This document shows positions 55,086 to 63,468 of a DNA stretch of 64,000 nt, piece after piece; the stretch's first letter is position 1; the number at the start of each line of letters is the position of its first letter. The stretch comes from Prochlorococcus sp. AG-363-B05 (GTDB taxonomy: Bacteria > Cyanobacteriota > Cyanobacteriia > PCC-6307 > Cyanobiaceae), in contig QCFD01000001.1 of NCBI GenBank assembly GCA_003278445.1, positions 142,188 to 206,187 of the forward strand. Direction: 5' to 3'. Made by a program: the position numbers and the translations under genes. The notes below the pieces were generated by a model that was given only the letters and a program-made list of their open reading frames with translations, was not told the DNA's origin and searched no databases.

Positions 55086-56177
55086 ATGAGCAAGACCTTT
55101 CTAATTGGATCGTGTGAACCATTTAGCGGCAAGTCAGCATTAGTTCTTGGCATAGCAAGAAAATTAATTGCTTCAAATCATTTGGTTAGATTTGGGAAAC
55201 CATTGGCCACAAGTCTTGAGTTGAATGTCTCAGAAGCAGGAGACATTAAAGACATGATTGATGATGATGTCAGGTTTGTTGGAGAGACATTAAAGTTATC
55301 AGTTCATGATTTGATTCCTTCTATTCAGTTTTTAGCTGCCTCTACTGCCAGTAAAAGAATTCAAAGTAATATTTTAGATGCTGGAATTGGATTTGATGAG
55401 TTCAAGTCATCTCTTGATTCTTCAAATAATGTTGTCAATATTCTTGAGGCAGCAGGTAGTTTGCATGAGGGGCTTTTGTATGGATTAAGCCTCAGCCAAC
55501 TTGCAAAAGGTTTAAACGCTAAGGTTTTATTAGCTCATTTTTGGCAAGATAGTAGAAGTGTAGAAGCTTTATTGGATGCTAAAAATCAACTTGGCGATCA
55601 CTTAAGTGGTGTTGTCTTGAATGCTGTTAATCCCGATCAGATAAGGGAAATCAAAGAAAATGTAGTTCCATCTCTTAAGTCATTAGGTTTAGAAATCTTT
55701 GGTGTGATGCCTAGATCACCTTTGTTGAGAAGTGTCACTGTAGAAGAACTGGTGAGACGATTAAATGCTCGCGTTATTTGTTGTTCTGAAAGGCTTGAGT
55801 TAATGGTTGAAACACTGAGTATAGGAGCGATGAGTGTTAATTCTGCAATGGAATTTTTCCGAAGAAGGCGTAACATGGCTGTAGTGACAGGTGCTGATCG
55901 AACGGATATTCAATTAGCGGCGTTGGAAGCTTCTACTCAATGCTTAATACTTACAGGTGCTGGTGAACCATTGCCTCAATTAATCAATAGATCAGAAGAA
56001 TTAGAAGTTCCATTGCTCAAAGTTGATAGAGATACTTTGTCAACAGTCGAGGTCATTGAGCAAGCTTTTGGTCATGTTCGTCTTCATGAAACAGTTAAGG
56101 CTACTTATGCTTTTCGTTTAGTTCAAGAACATTGTGATCTTGATCGAATCTTTAAAACTTTAGGAATTTCCTCTTGA
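55086..56177 (+). CDS. BioD-like P-loop protein with DRTGG domain
   Basis: A 363-residue protein with a BioD/CobQ-type P-loop domain at the N-terminus (FLIGSCEPFSGKSALVLGIARKL, about 5-27) and a DRTGG-like domain in the second half (about 215-320; MSVNSAMEFFRRRRNMAVVTGADRTDIQLAALE). The same pair makes up the N-terminal regulatory part of long phosphotransacetylases, but the acetyltransferase domain is absent. A small-molecule sensing or ligase role is inferred. Linked with the DprA-like gene 39 bases downstream. Confidence 0.82.
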   Translation: MSKTFLIGSCEPFSGKSALVLGIARKLIASNHLVRFGKPLATSLELNVSEAGDIKDMIDDDVRFVGETLKLSVHDLIPSIQFLAASTASKRIQSNILDAGIGFDEFKSSLDSSNNVVNILEAAGSLHEGLLYGLSLSQLAKGLNAKVLLAHFWQDSRSVEALLDAKNQLGDHLSGVVLNAVNPDQIREIKENVVPSLKSLGLEIFGVMPRSPLLRSVTVEELVRRLNARVICCSERLELMVETLSIGAMSVNSAMEFFRRRRNMAVVTGADRTDIQLAALEASTQCLILTGAGEPLPQLINRSEELEVPLLKVDRDTLSTVEVIEQAFGHVRLHETVKATYAFRLVQEHCDLDRIFKTLGISS

Positions 56178-56216
56178 GTTCATGAATAGTGCTAACTTTA
56201 AATTACCTGAATTAAT

Positions 56217-56735
56217 ATGTCCTTGAGTCGATCACTCGATCTTCCTGCATTGGGACGAGTTGATACTCTCGCTCAGGAATTGGCCTTGTTGAAGAACGAG
56301 GGTAAAAGAAGAATTGCTTTTCTAGGGAGCAGACATGTACCTGTTGTTTCGATACACATAGTCGAATTGATAGCACGGTCCTTGGCTCAAGAAGGCCATT
56401 CGATAATTACATCTGGTTCTCAAGGTGTAAATGCTGCAGTAATTCGAGCCGTTTTAGATGTTAACCCCTCTCTTTTAACTGTTTTACTGCCTCAAGGCTT
56501 GGATAGGCAGACCTTAGAGGTTAAAGAACTCCTTGGTAATGTTTTACATTTGATAGAAAAAGAGGACAACAATGATTTACCTTTGCCAATGGCAAGTAGT
56601 CTTTGTAATCAAGAAATCATTAACAGATCTGATCAATTGATTTGTTTTGCATTTCATGATAGTGAAACATTACTTAGTAGTTGTCATAGCGCAGAAGATA
56701 TGGGTAAAGTTGTGAGCCTTATGTTTTTTGACTAA
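56217..56735 (+). CDS. DprA/Smf-like Rossmann-fold protein
   Basis: A 172-residue protein with a nucleotide-binding Rossmann-like fold: RRIAFLGSRHVPVVSIHIVELIARSLAQEGHSIITSGSQGVNAAVIRAVLD (about 31-81) resembles the DprA/LOG superfamily (GSR, TSGxxG motifs). It lacks the DprA C-terminal winged helix and is shorter, so natural transformation is not implied. It follows the BioD-like gene and is likely co-expressed with it; what the pair does is unknown. Confidence 0.72.
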   Translation: MSLSRSLDLPALGRVDTLAQELALLKNEGKRRIAFLGSRHVPVVSIHIVELIARSLAQEGHSIITSGSQGVNAAVIRAVLDVNPSLLTVLLPQGLDRQTLEVKELLGNVLHLIEKEDNNDLPLPMASSLCNQEIINRSDQLICFAFHDSETLLSSCHSAEDMGKVVSLMFFD

Positions 56736-56859
56736 TTTTTAATCAATAATAATTGTTTAGTTATAGTCAAGTTTCTAAGCCTTCAAAATATCTTCTAAAT
56801 ATATTTATAAGCAATTTGACTTTTATTTCATAAAATAGTGTAAATATAGATAAATTTTC

Positions 56860-57357
56860 ATGCCATCTTCTTATTCTTTTGACGTCGTTTCGGAATTTGA
56901 TCACCAGGAATTAGTAAATGCTATTGATCAATTGAGAAGAGAAGTCGATCAAAGGTATGATCTAAAAGATTCAAAGACTAAGATAGATATTAAAGAAAAT
57001 GAATTATCCATTGTTTCTCTAAGCGAGATGACAATTCAGTCTGTAAAAGATATTTTATTACAGAAAGCCACTAAGAGAAATTTGTCATTAAAGATATTTG
57101 ATTTTCAAAATATTGAAACTATTGGTGGGAGTATGGTAATGCAAAATATAATATTAAAAAAAGGATTATCTCAAGAGGTCTCAAAGAAATTAAGTAAGTT
57201 AGTTCGAGATAATATAAAGAAGGTAACGGCATCAATACAAGGAGATAGCTTGAGAATAACCGGTAAGAATAAAGATGACTTACAATCTGCAATTAATTTA
57301 ATTAAAGAACAGGAAGATGATTTGGATATAGCGCTTCAATTTGAAAATTATAGATAG
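56860..57357 (+). CDS. YajQ family nucleotide-binding protein
   Basis: A 165-residue member of UPF0234/YajQ: SYSFDVVSEFDHQELVNAIDQLRREVDQRYDLKDSKTKIDI (about 3-43) is the diagnostic N-terminus, followed by two ferredoxin-like domains. Some homologues bind cyclic di-GMP; others bind tRNA. Prochlorococcus has little or no c-di-GMP signalling that I know of, so an RNA role is as likely. Standalone, with AT-rich gaps on both sides. Confidence 0.92.
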   Translation: MPSSYSFDVVSEFDHQELVNAIDQLRREVDQRYDLKDSKTKIDIKENELSIVSLSEMTIQSVKDILLQKATKRNLSLKIFDFQNIETIGGSMVMQNIILKKGLSQEVSKKLSKLVRDNIKKVTASIQGDSLRITGKNKDDLQSAINLIKEQEDDLDIALQFENYR

Positions 57358-57408
57358 TAAATTAATTAAAAGATTAAAACTGTAATTCTTAAGAAATTTT
57401 TTTATTTT

Positions 57409-57603
57409 ATGGATCCATTAATACAAAAACTGTCTAAAAAAGCAATTGACTTATCTGGGGAGTCAAAAAAAGAATTAGAAAGAACATGTTGGATGATTGT
57501 TCATGAATATAAGCATGGGGCTATGCCAACGGAATATGATATTAGAGAGATTGATGAAGAACTATATTTGGAGGTTCTAAAAACTGCTAAAGAGAATATT
57601 TAG
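57409..57603 (+). CDS. Small soluble protein, unknown
   Basis: A 64-residue mostly helical protein: MDPLIQKLSKKAIDLSGE, then ERTCWMIVHEYKHGAMPTEYDI and a final EELYLEVLKTAKENI helix. It is charged throughout, with no membrane segment. The single Cys and the His-xxx-x-His (HEYKH) stretch are notable but do not make a known metal motif. It lies 51 bases after YajQ on the same strand. No function recognised. Confidence 0.65.
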   Translation: MDPLIQKLSKKAIDLSGESKKELERTCWMIVHEYKHGAMPTEYDIREIDEELYLEVLKTAKENI

Positions 57604-57742
57604 CAAAATAAGAGGGATGTTTTTATTTATTGAAAAGCTTTTCTTGATCAAGTTTAAAATTGAAGGTAATTATTTTTTCTATCTAACAAATTTCACAATA
57701 TTTTCTAAATCAACATAAAATCATATTTAGATAATCTTTTTT

Positions 57743-58546
57743 ATGACAACTCCATTTCGAAATGTGACTCCGAATGGACCAGGTGGCACAACAACTCTTC
57801 TACTAGTCCTTTCCTTTACTGGTTTTTTACTCCTTACTCAAGCATTTTTTGTTGTTCCGGCTGGACAAGTTTCAGTTGTAACCACATTAGGCAAGGTAAG
57901 CGGCGGATCTCGGAAACCTGGCTTGAACTTTAAAGTCCCTTTTGTTCAGAATACTTATCCATTTAATGTCCAGACTCAAGTTAGGCCTGAAAAGTTTGAT
58001 TCATTAACTAAAGATTTACAAGTTATTTCTGCCACTGCCACTGTTAAATATGCTCTAAAGCCTAATGAAGCTGGAAGAGTCTTTAAAACTATCTCTTATA
58101 ACGATAGAGAGATATATAACAGGATTATTCAACCATCATTACTTAAAGCTCTTAAGTCAGTCTTTTCAAAGTATGAGTTAGTAACAATAGCTAGCTCTTG
58201 GAGTGATATTTCTGAGTTGGTTGAGCAAACAGTAGCTGATGAACTTAATAAGTTTGATTATGTTGATGTTCAATCTCTTGATTTAACAGGGTTGACCATC
58301 GCTGATGAATACCGTGCAGCAATTGAACAAAAACAGATTGCTGAGCAGCAATTATTAAGAGCTCAAACTGAAGTTAAGATTGCTGAGCAAGAAGCTTTGA
58401 GGTATGACACCTTAAATAAAAGTCTTGATGATCAAGTCCTTTTTAAATTGTTTTTAGATAAATGGAATGGAGAAACTCAAGTGGTCCCTTCTTTACCAGG
58501 GAATAGCTCTGGTAATGTTCCGGTAATTGTTAGAGGTAAGAATTAA
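57743..58546 (+). CDS. Prohibitin-family SPFH/Band 7 protein
   Basis: A 267-residue protein with an N-terminal membrane anchor (about 17-37, TTLLLVLSFTGFLLLTQAFFVV), an SPFH domain (about 38-190; VPAGQVSVVTTLGKVSGGSRKPGLNFKVPFVQ) and a C-terminal helix (about 188-240; YRAAIEQKQIAEQQLLRAQTEVKIAEQEALRY). Prohibitins form large ring assemblies that organise membranes and regulate FtsH proteases. In cyanobacteria they are linked to thylakoid and FtsH function. Converges with hemL; a terminator stem lies between. Confidence 0.9.
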   Translation: MTTPFRNVTPNGPGGTTTLLLVLSFTGFLLLTQAFFVVPAGQVSVVTTLGKVSGGSRKPGLNFKVPFVQNTYPFNVQTQVRPEKFDSLTKDLQVISATATVKYALKPNEAGRVFKTISYNDREIYNRIIQPSLLKALKSVFSKYELVTIASSWSDISELVEQTVADELNKFDYVDVQSLDLTGLTIADEYRAAIEQKQIAEQQLLRAQTEVKIAEQEALRYDTLNKSLDDQVLFKLFLDKWNGETQVVPSLPGNSSGNVPVIVRGKN

Positions 58547-58569
58547 TTAGGTTTTGAAAAATTTAATAG

Positions 58570-58606
58570 AATAATCCAATTTATTAATTTAAATTGGATT
58601 ATTTTT
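58570..58606. terminator. Terminator stem between the convergent prohibitin gene and hemL
   Basis: AATAATCCAATTT pairs perfectly (13 bp) with AAATTGGATTATT around an 8-base loop, followed by a T-run on the plus strand. It lies 24 bases past the prohibitin stop and touches the hemL stop region, so it can serve the plus strand and perhaps both. Confidence 0.75.
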
Positions 58607-59903
58607 ATTGAATTTCAGAGAAGCTTTCTTGAAAAGCTTTTATTGTTGAATTTATATCATCTTCAGAATGAGCAAGAGATGTAAAACCTGCTTCAAATGC
58701 ACTTGGAGCTAAATAAACTCCTTTTTGAAGCATAAGTCTATGCAATTTGCTGAAACGATCTGTATCAGCAGATTTAGCTTCTTCAAAGTTTCTTACCGGG
58801 CCTTCACAGAGATAAAAACCGAACATTGCGCTAATGCTCTGACCGTGGATGGCAATATTTGATTCTTTAGCAGCATTGATGATTCCATCCAAAAGCTTTT
58901 TAGTAATAGCCTCTAATTTTTCATATGTACCTTCTTGTTTAAGAAGCTCAAGAGTTTTAATACCAGCAGTCATAGCAAGTGGATTTCCGCTTAAAGTGCC
59001 TGCTTGATACATTGGACCAGAAGGAGAAACCATAGACATAATTTCCTTACGGCCACCATATGCCCCTACTGGAAGGCCGCCACCAATTACTTTGCCCATA
59101 GTAGTTAAGTCTGGAGTAACTCCAAAACGTTCTTGGGCTCCTCCATAACTAATTCGAAAACCAGTCATTACTTCATCAAAAACTAAAAGAGCTCCATTCT
59201 CTTGAGTTACCTCTCTCAACCCTTCTAAAAATCCTGGTTCAGGCGTTATGAATCCAGCATTTCCTACAACAGGTTCCAGTATTACTCCGGAAATGGCATC
59301 AGGGTTCTCAGCAAATAGCTCTTTGACGGCTTCAAGATCGTTATAAGGAGCAGTAAGTGTGTTTGCAGTTGTACTTCTTGGAACTCCTGGTGAGTCCGGT
59401 AAGCCAAGTGTTGCCACACCTGAACCTGCCTTCACTAGGAACATATCTGCATGACCGTGATAACACCCCTCAAACTTGATAACTTTATCCCTTCCTGTAA
59501 AGGCTCTCATTAGACGGAGAACAGCCATACAAGCTTCAGTTCCACTGTTTACAAAGCGAACCATTTCAACGCTAGGTACAGCATCTATAACCATTTCAGC
59601 GAGCTGATTCTCAAGAATGCAAGGAGCACCGAAGCTTGTCCCTTTTTCAAGTGTTTCTTGAAGGGCTGCTATTACTTCAGGATGGGCATGCCCACAAATT
59701 GCTGGCCCCCAGCTGCCTACGTAATCAATGTATCTGTTCCCATCGACATCCCAAGCATAAGGACCTTTAACTCGATCAAAAACGATTGGATTACCTTCAA
59801 CAGATTTAAAGGCTCTTACTGGTGAACTAACGCCACCAGGCATTAAATTTTTGGCTGCGCCAAAAATCTCTTCAGATTGTTTTGTGTTCAACGCGTCTGT
59901 CAC
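58605..59903 (-). CDS. hemL: Glutamate-1-semialdehyde 2,1-aminomutase
   Basis: HemL makes 5-aminolevulinate, the precursor of chlorophyll, haem and corrinoids. The 432-residue PLP enzyme shows the catalytic lysine in [18 protein letters not shown] (about 268-285), the PLP ring-binding Asp in [12 protein letters not shown] (about 239-250) and the conserved [11 protein letters not shown] (about 18-28). With gltX in this window it supplies two of the three steps from glutamate to ALA. A long (271-base) upstream gap holds its promoter. Confidence 0.97.
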   Translation of the reverse strand: MTDALNTKQSEEIFGAAKNLMPGGVSSPVRAFKSVEGNPIVFDRVKGPYAWDVDGNRYIDYVGSWGPAICGHAHPEVIAALQETLEKGTSFGAPCILENQLAEMVIDAVPSVEMVRFVNSGTEACMAVLRLMRAFTGRDKVIKFEGCYHGHADMFLVKAGSGVATLGLPDSPGVPRSTTANTLTAPYNDLEAVKELFAENPDAISGVILEPVVGNAGFITPEPGFLEGLREVTQENGALLVFDEVMTGFRISYGGAQERFGVTPDLTTMGKVIGGGLPVGAYGGRKEIMSMVSPSGPMYQAGTLSGNPLAMTAGIKTLELLKQEGTYEKLEAITKKLLDGIINAAKESNIAIHGQSISAMFGFYLCEGPVRNFEEAKSADTDRFSKLHRLMLQKGVYLAPSAFEAGFTSLAHSEDDINSTIKAFQESFSEIQ

Positions 59904-60174
59904 GGCACCTCAGTGAATGAGTTCATAAACACAGTTCGCCATAATGGCCTAAAAGTGACTGATTCGTCTAAATTTTTGAATCTGTTCAGCATCTGGTTAT
60001 TTTTTTTTAATCTTTAAGATTACTATCTACCTAATTGATTTTAATCTTAAAAGTAAGTCGCAGTCTAACTTTCTGTGGAATAGCACCTTTGGAATACAAT
60101 GTTTTTTTATTAATTGTAAATATTTGATTTGTTAATTCTGTGATGATTTGAAAATAGAAAATAGCTTAATTTTT
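59904..60174. other. Intergenic region upstream of hemL
   Basis: A 271-base gap between the hemL start and the xth stop, both on the minus strand. It has long T-runs and a small stem TAATCTTTAAGATTA near 60010-60024, followed by a second TTAATCTTAAA copy near 60042. No gene is seen. The stem with its T-run neighbours may be the end of a small RNA, but this is weak. Confidence 0.35.
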
Positions 60175-61002
60175 TTAAAAGAAAAATTCATTTTCAATCT
60201 CTAATGGAGGCCAACTAATATCGACAATTACAGGGGCATGGTCGCTAGGTTTTTCTTTTGATCTAGGTTCTTTGTCGATCCAACAGCTATTGGCACAACT
60301 AAGAATATCCGGTGTTAAGTAAATATGATCAATTCGCCAACCCTTGTCTCTCGCCCAAGCAGAATGGCGATAATCCCACCAAGACCAATTTTTGTCTCCA
60401 GGTTCAAAAATTCTAAATACATCCTCTAATTTTCCATCCAAAACATCTTTAAGTAATTTTCTCTCTTTGGAAGAAGCCATAATTGATTCCTTGTAATTAT
60501 TTGGGGTATGTATATCTTTATCTTCAGGCGCAATATTGAAGTCACCTAGTAGACATATAGGTAAATTATTCGAATCAATTTTCTTTAGATAACCATGTAA
60601 ACATTCTAACCACTTTTTTTTATAAATAAACTTATCTGAATCTATAGATGCGCCATTTGGAACATAAACATTTATGATTCTAATATCATTAATTACAGCA
60701 CTTATGATTCTTTTTTGCTGATTTAATATAGATAAATCTTTGTGGTCTGAAATTACTTGATCAAACCCAATTTTTATATCTTCAATTGGAAATCTACTTA
60801 TTATTGCTACACCGTTATAAGACTTTTGCCCAGAGATTGAAACTTCATATCCAAGTTTGGAAAAAACGTCGATTGGAAAAAATTGATCTTCTGTTTTTGT
60901 CTCTTGTAAGCAAAGTACGTCAACCTCCTGGGCTGTAAGCCACTCTTTTACATGATCTATTCTTGAACGAATAGAATTTACATTCCATGTTGCAACAAGC
61001 AA
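60175..61002 (-). CDS. xth: Exodeoxyribonuclease III / AP endonuclease
   Basis: A 275-residue base-excision-repair enzyme of the ExoIII family that cuts DNA at abasic sites. Active-site segments are ATWNVNSIRSR (Asn, about 4-14), LQETKTED (metal Glu, about 33-40), VYVPNG (Tyr, about 112), LLGDFNIAPED (Asp/Asn, about 152-162), WRIDHIYLT and SDHAPVI (catalytic His near the end). All ligands are intact. Divergent from the short membrane protein at 61041. Confidence 0.94.
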   Translation of the reverse strand: MLVATWNVNSIRSRIDHVKEWLTAQEVDVLCLQETKTEDQFFPIDVFSKLGYEVSISGQKSYNGVAIISRFPIEDIKIGFDQVISDHKDLSILNQQKRIISAVINDIRIINVYVPNGASIDSDKFIYKKKWLECLHGYLKKIDSNNLPICLLGDFNIAPEDKDIHTPNNYKESIMASSKERKLLKDVLDGKLEDVFRIFEPGDKNWSWWDYRHSAWARDKGWRIDHIYLTPDILSCANSCWIDKEPRSKEKPSDHAPVIVDISWPPLEIENEFFF

Positions 61003-61040
61003 GGCTCTGAAAATTTATTTATTAAGTTATTATTATGTAA

Positions 61041-61379
61041 ATGGAGACTAAAAAATTAATTTTGAATCAAACTGGAAGTTTTATTCGTAGTCAATTTTTA
61101 TTGACTTGTTTGTTGTTGCTCCCAATTGTGCTTTCGACTGGGCGCGATGTCTTTTATTCTAGACTTACAAAAATTTCGGAGTTAAAAAATTATTCAACTG
61201 ATGAGAAAAGAGATATTTTCAATACGTTTGATGTTGAAGAACAAAACGATCAGGGTTTACCTATAGATCCATTTGATTTAATGAATCGTCTTAAGCAAGC
61301 TGGATCAATGAATAATGCTACAACTCCATCTGATGCTCTTGATGAAGCTCTGAATGCTTTTGACGAGTCAGAATATTAA
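61041..61379 (+). CDS. Small membrane-anchored protein, unknown
   Basis: A 112-residue protein with one N-terminal hydrophobic segment (about 17-33, SQFLLTCLLLLPIVLST) that could be an anchor or signal, and an acidic soluble part with a helical end (FDLMNRLKQAGSMNNATTPSDALDEALNAFDE, about 79-110). The second half looks conserved in kind. No domain recognised. Followed by another uncharacterised gene on the same strand after 95 bases. Confidence 0.62.
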   Translation: METKKLILNQTGSFIRSQFLLTCLLLLPIVLSTGRDVFYSRLTKISELKNYSTDEKRDIFNTFDVEEQNDQGLPIDPFDLMNRLKQAGSMNNATTPSDALDEALNAFDESEY

Positions 61380-61474
61380 ATTGTCCCAATTAAATAAAAT
61401 CATCATATGATTTATAGGATTTTGATAAATTTGATAAATTCATTTATGGGCACTTATGCCAATTGATTAAATAG

Positions 61475-62116
61475 ATGCAAAACCATCCGATCCCTTTAGT
61501 CACTGATCTATTGCAATACAGAGCGATAGGAATAGTTAGAGGTATTTACAAACCTCAAGATGATAAGAACTTTACTCGTGGAGCTCTAATTGATTCTAAA
61601 GGTAATGAAATTGATTCAGTTGTTCTTGGAAGAGTAATACCTTTGATCCGTAATCACGTTCCTTTGGAAAAGCCTCATCTCTGGGTTGTTTATCCAAGAT
61701 GCAGAAATAATCAAAATCTTCACTTACAAATTACAGGGATTTGGGAGCCCAGTACCTTGAATAAAGATGTTTCAGAGAAAGAGGGATTAAATGAAAGTTC
61801 AAGTATAAAAGTTGACTCAGATGATCTATTGGAAGGTGACGATTATTTTTCAATTAGAGGAGAATTGATTTTTACTAATCCAGAAGATAAGGAGATAGTT
61901 GTAAAAATCCGACAAAGACCAAGGAATCAGCAAAAAAAAGCTTTACCTTTTAAAGTAAATCTTAAAGGTGAAGTACCTATTGATTATTTAAAACATTTTA
62001 TTAGTCTTGATGTTCGACGTTTTGACTATCAACTTTTAGTTGAGGATTTCAAGGTAATAGCTCCAATACCTAAGCGATCAACAAATAATAAAAGTAGAAA
62101 AAGTCTCAAAAGATAA
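61475..62116 (+). CDS. Conserved cyanobacterial protein, unknown
   Basis: A 213-residue soluble protein with a beta-rich pattern: VTDLLQYRAIGIVRGIYKPQDDKNFTRGALIDSKGNEIDSVVLGRVIPLIRNH (about 10-62) and HLWVVYPRCRNNQNLHLQITGIWEP (about 68-92), then a variable Ser/Glu linker and DYFSIRGELIFTNPEDKEIVVKIRQRP. The basic C-terminus (PKRSTNNKSRKSLKR) may bind nucleic acid. The GxIxGxYxP and RGxL elements suggest an OB-like or similar barrel. Function unknown. Confidence 0.7.
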   Translation: MQNHPIPLVTDLLQYRAIGIVRGIYKPQDDKNFTRGALIDSKGNEIDSVVLGRVIPLIRNHVPLEKPHLWVVYPRCRNNQNLHLQITGIWEPSTLNKDVSEKEGLNESSSIKVDSDDLLEGDDYFSIRGELIFTNPEDKEIVVKIRQRPRNQQKKALPFKVNLKGEVPIDYLKHFISLDVRRFDYQLLVEDFKVIAPIPKRSTNNKSRKSLKR

Positions 62117-62189
62117 AAGATCATCATTATTCTAAAGATTTTATATAAATGTATTGTGTATATAAAACTAATTATAAATTTATTGATAA

Positions 62190-63407
62190 ATGAAATCTAT
62201 TTTTATTGATTGTTGCCTTGGAATCTCTGGGGATATGTTGGCATCAGCATTATTTGACTTAGGTGTTCCAGAGTCTATTTTCTTGGATAATTTAGTAAAC
62301 CTAAAGATTGATGAAGATCTTAAGCTAAACTTCGATACCGGAGATAGTGAAGGAATTAATGGAATTTTATGTACAAAAACAAAAACTCAAATAGAAGAAT
62401 CATCCAGAAGCCTGAATGACATAAAAAACTTGCTTTTGGATTCAAGCTTGAATAATTATGTGAAAGAAAAATCTATTGAGGTTTTTGAGATCCTTGCGGC
62501 AGCTGAAGCCATTGTTCATGGTAATGAAATTGTAGATGTTCATTTTCATGAATTAGGTTCAATTGATTCAATAATTGATATTGTTAATGTATGCTCAGCT
62601 ATTGATTTTTTAAAGCCAGAGAAAATTTATTTTTCAAATCCACCTGCTGGAAAAGGTACTGTCTATACTTCTCATGGTCTTCTCCCTGTCCCAGTACCTA
62701 CAGTTTTAGAGATAGCGAAGCAAAAAGAAATTCCATTAATTTTGTTTGAAGATAAATTTATTGGTGAAATAACAACACCTACTGGCATCGCATTAATAGC
62801 AACTTTTTTAGATAAAATTGGTCAGCCTGATAATATGAATATTAAAAAGATTGGCATTGGCTTAGGGAATAAGAATTTTTCTCGACCTAATTTTTTACGT
62901 GTTCTTCTAATAGATAAGAAACATGATTGTATCACTAATAATAATCAGCCTTTGTATGAGACTATAATTTCTCAGGAGGCTTGGATCGATGATTCTACTC
63001 CTGAAGATATTGCGACTCTAATTGATAGACTAAGATTGGCTGGAGCTATTGATGTCGTTTGTCATTCAGTTGATATGAAAAAAAATAGAAAAGGTATATG
63101 TATAAAGGCTATTGTAAAGCCTGAAGATGAAACTTTATTACGAGAGGTTTGGTTTAATTACAGTACAACTATTGGATTAAGGGAAAATAAAATTAACAGA
63201 TGGATACTTCCAAGAAGAACAGGAAAGCATAAAACTAAACTTGGCGAGGTTTCTTTTAAACAGTCAATGAGACCAAATGGTAAAATTTTAATAAAAATAG
63301 AACATAAAGACTTGGCTAAAATAAGTTTAAATACAGGTATTCCCTTAGATGAAATTCGTCAGAAGTTATTCATGGAATTATCTGAATTTTATGAATTCAA
63401 TGATTAG
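62190..63407 (+). CDS. larC: Nickel insertion protein LarC (DUF111)
   Basis: LarC loads nickel into the pyridinium-dithiocarboxylate pincer cofactor of lactate racemase (LarA). The 405-residue protein has the N-terminal signature IDCCLGISGDMLASALFDLG (about 6-25), DVHFHELGSIDSIIDIV (about 113-129) with its His/Asp cluster, and the C-terminal LarC2 part (about 270-405; TPEDIATLIDRLRLAGAIDV). In Lactobacillus the two halves are joined by a programmed frameshift; here they form one frame. No larA, larB or larE is in the window. Confidence 0.9.
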   Translation: MKSIFIDCCLGISGDMLASALFDLGVPESIFLDNLVNLKIDEDLKLNFDTGDSEGINGILCTKTKTQIEESSRSLNDIKNLLLDSSLNNYVKEKSIEVFEILAAAEAIVHGNEIVDVHFHELGSIDSIIDIVNVCSAIDFLKPEKIYFSNPPAGKGTVYTSHGLLPVPVPTVLEIAKQKEIPLILFEDKFIGEITTPTGIALIATFLDKIGQPDNMNIKKIGIGLGNKNFSRPNFLRVLLIDKKHDCITNNNQPLYETIISQEAWIDDSTPEDIATLIDRLRLAGAIDVVCHSVDMKKNRKGICIKAIVKPEDETLLREVWFNYSTTIGLRENKINRWILPRRTGKHKTKLGEVSFKQSMRPNGKILIKIEHKDLAKISLNTGIPLDEIRQKLFMELSEFYEFND

Positions 63408-63468
63408 TTCTTATGACATTTGATTCCAAGAACTATAAATATAAAAGTTTTTTTCTGCCTTTTAGATA

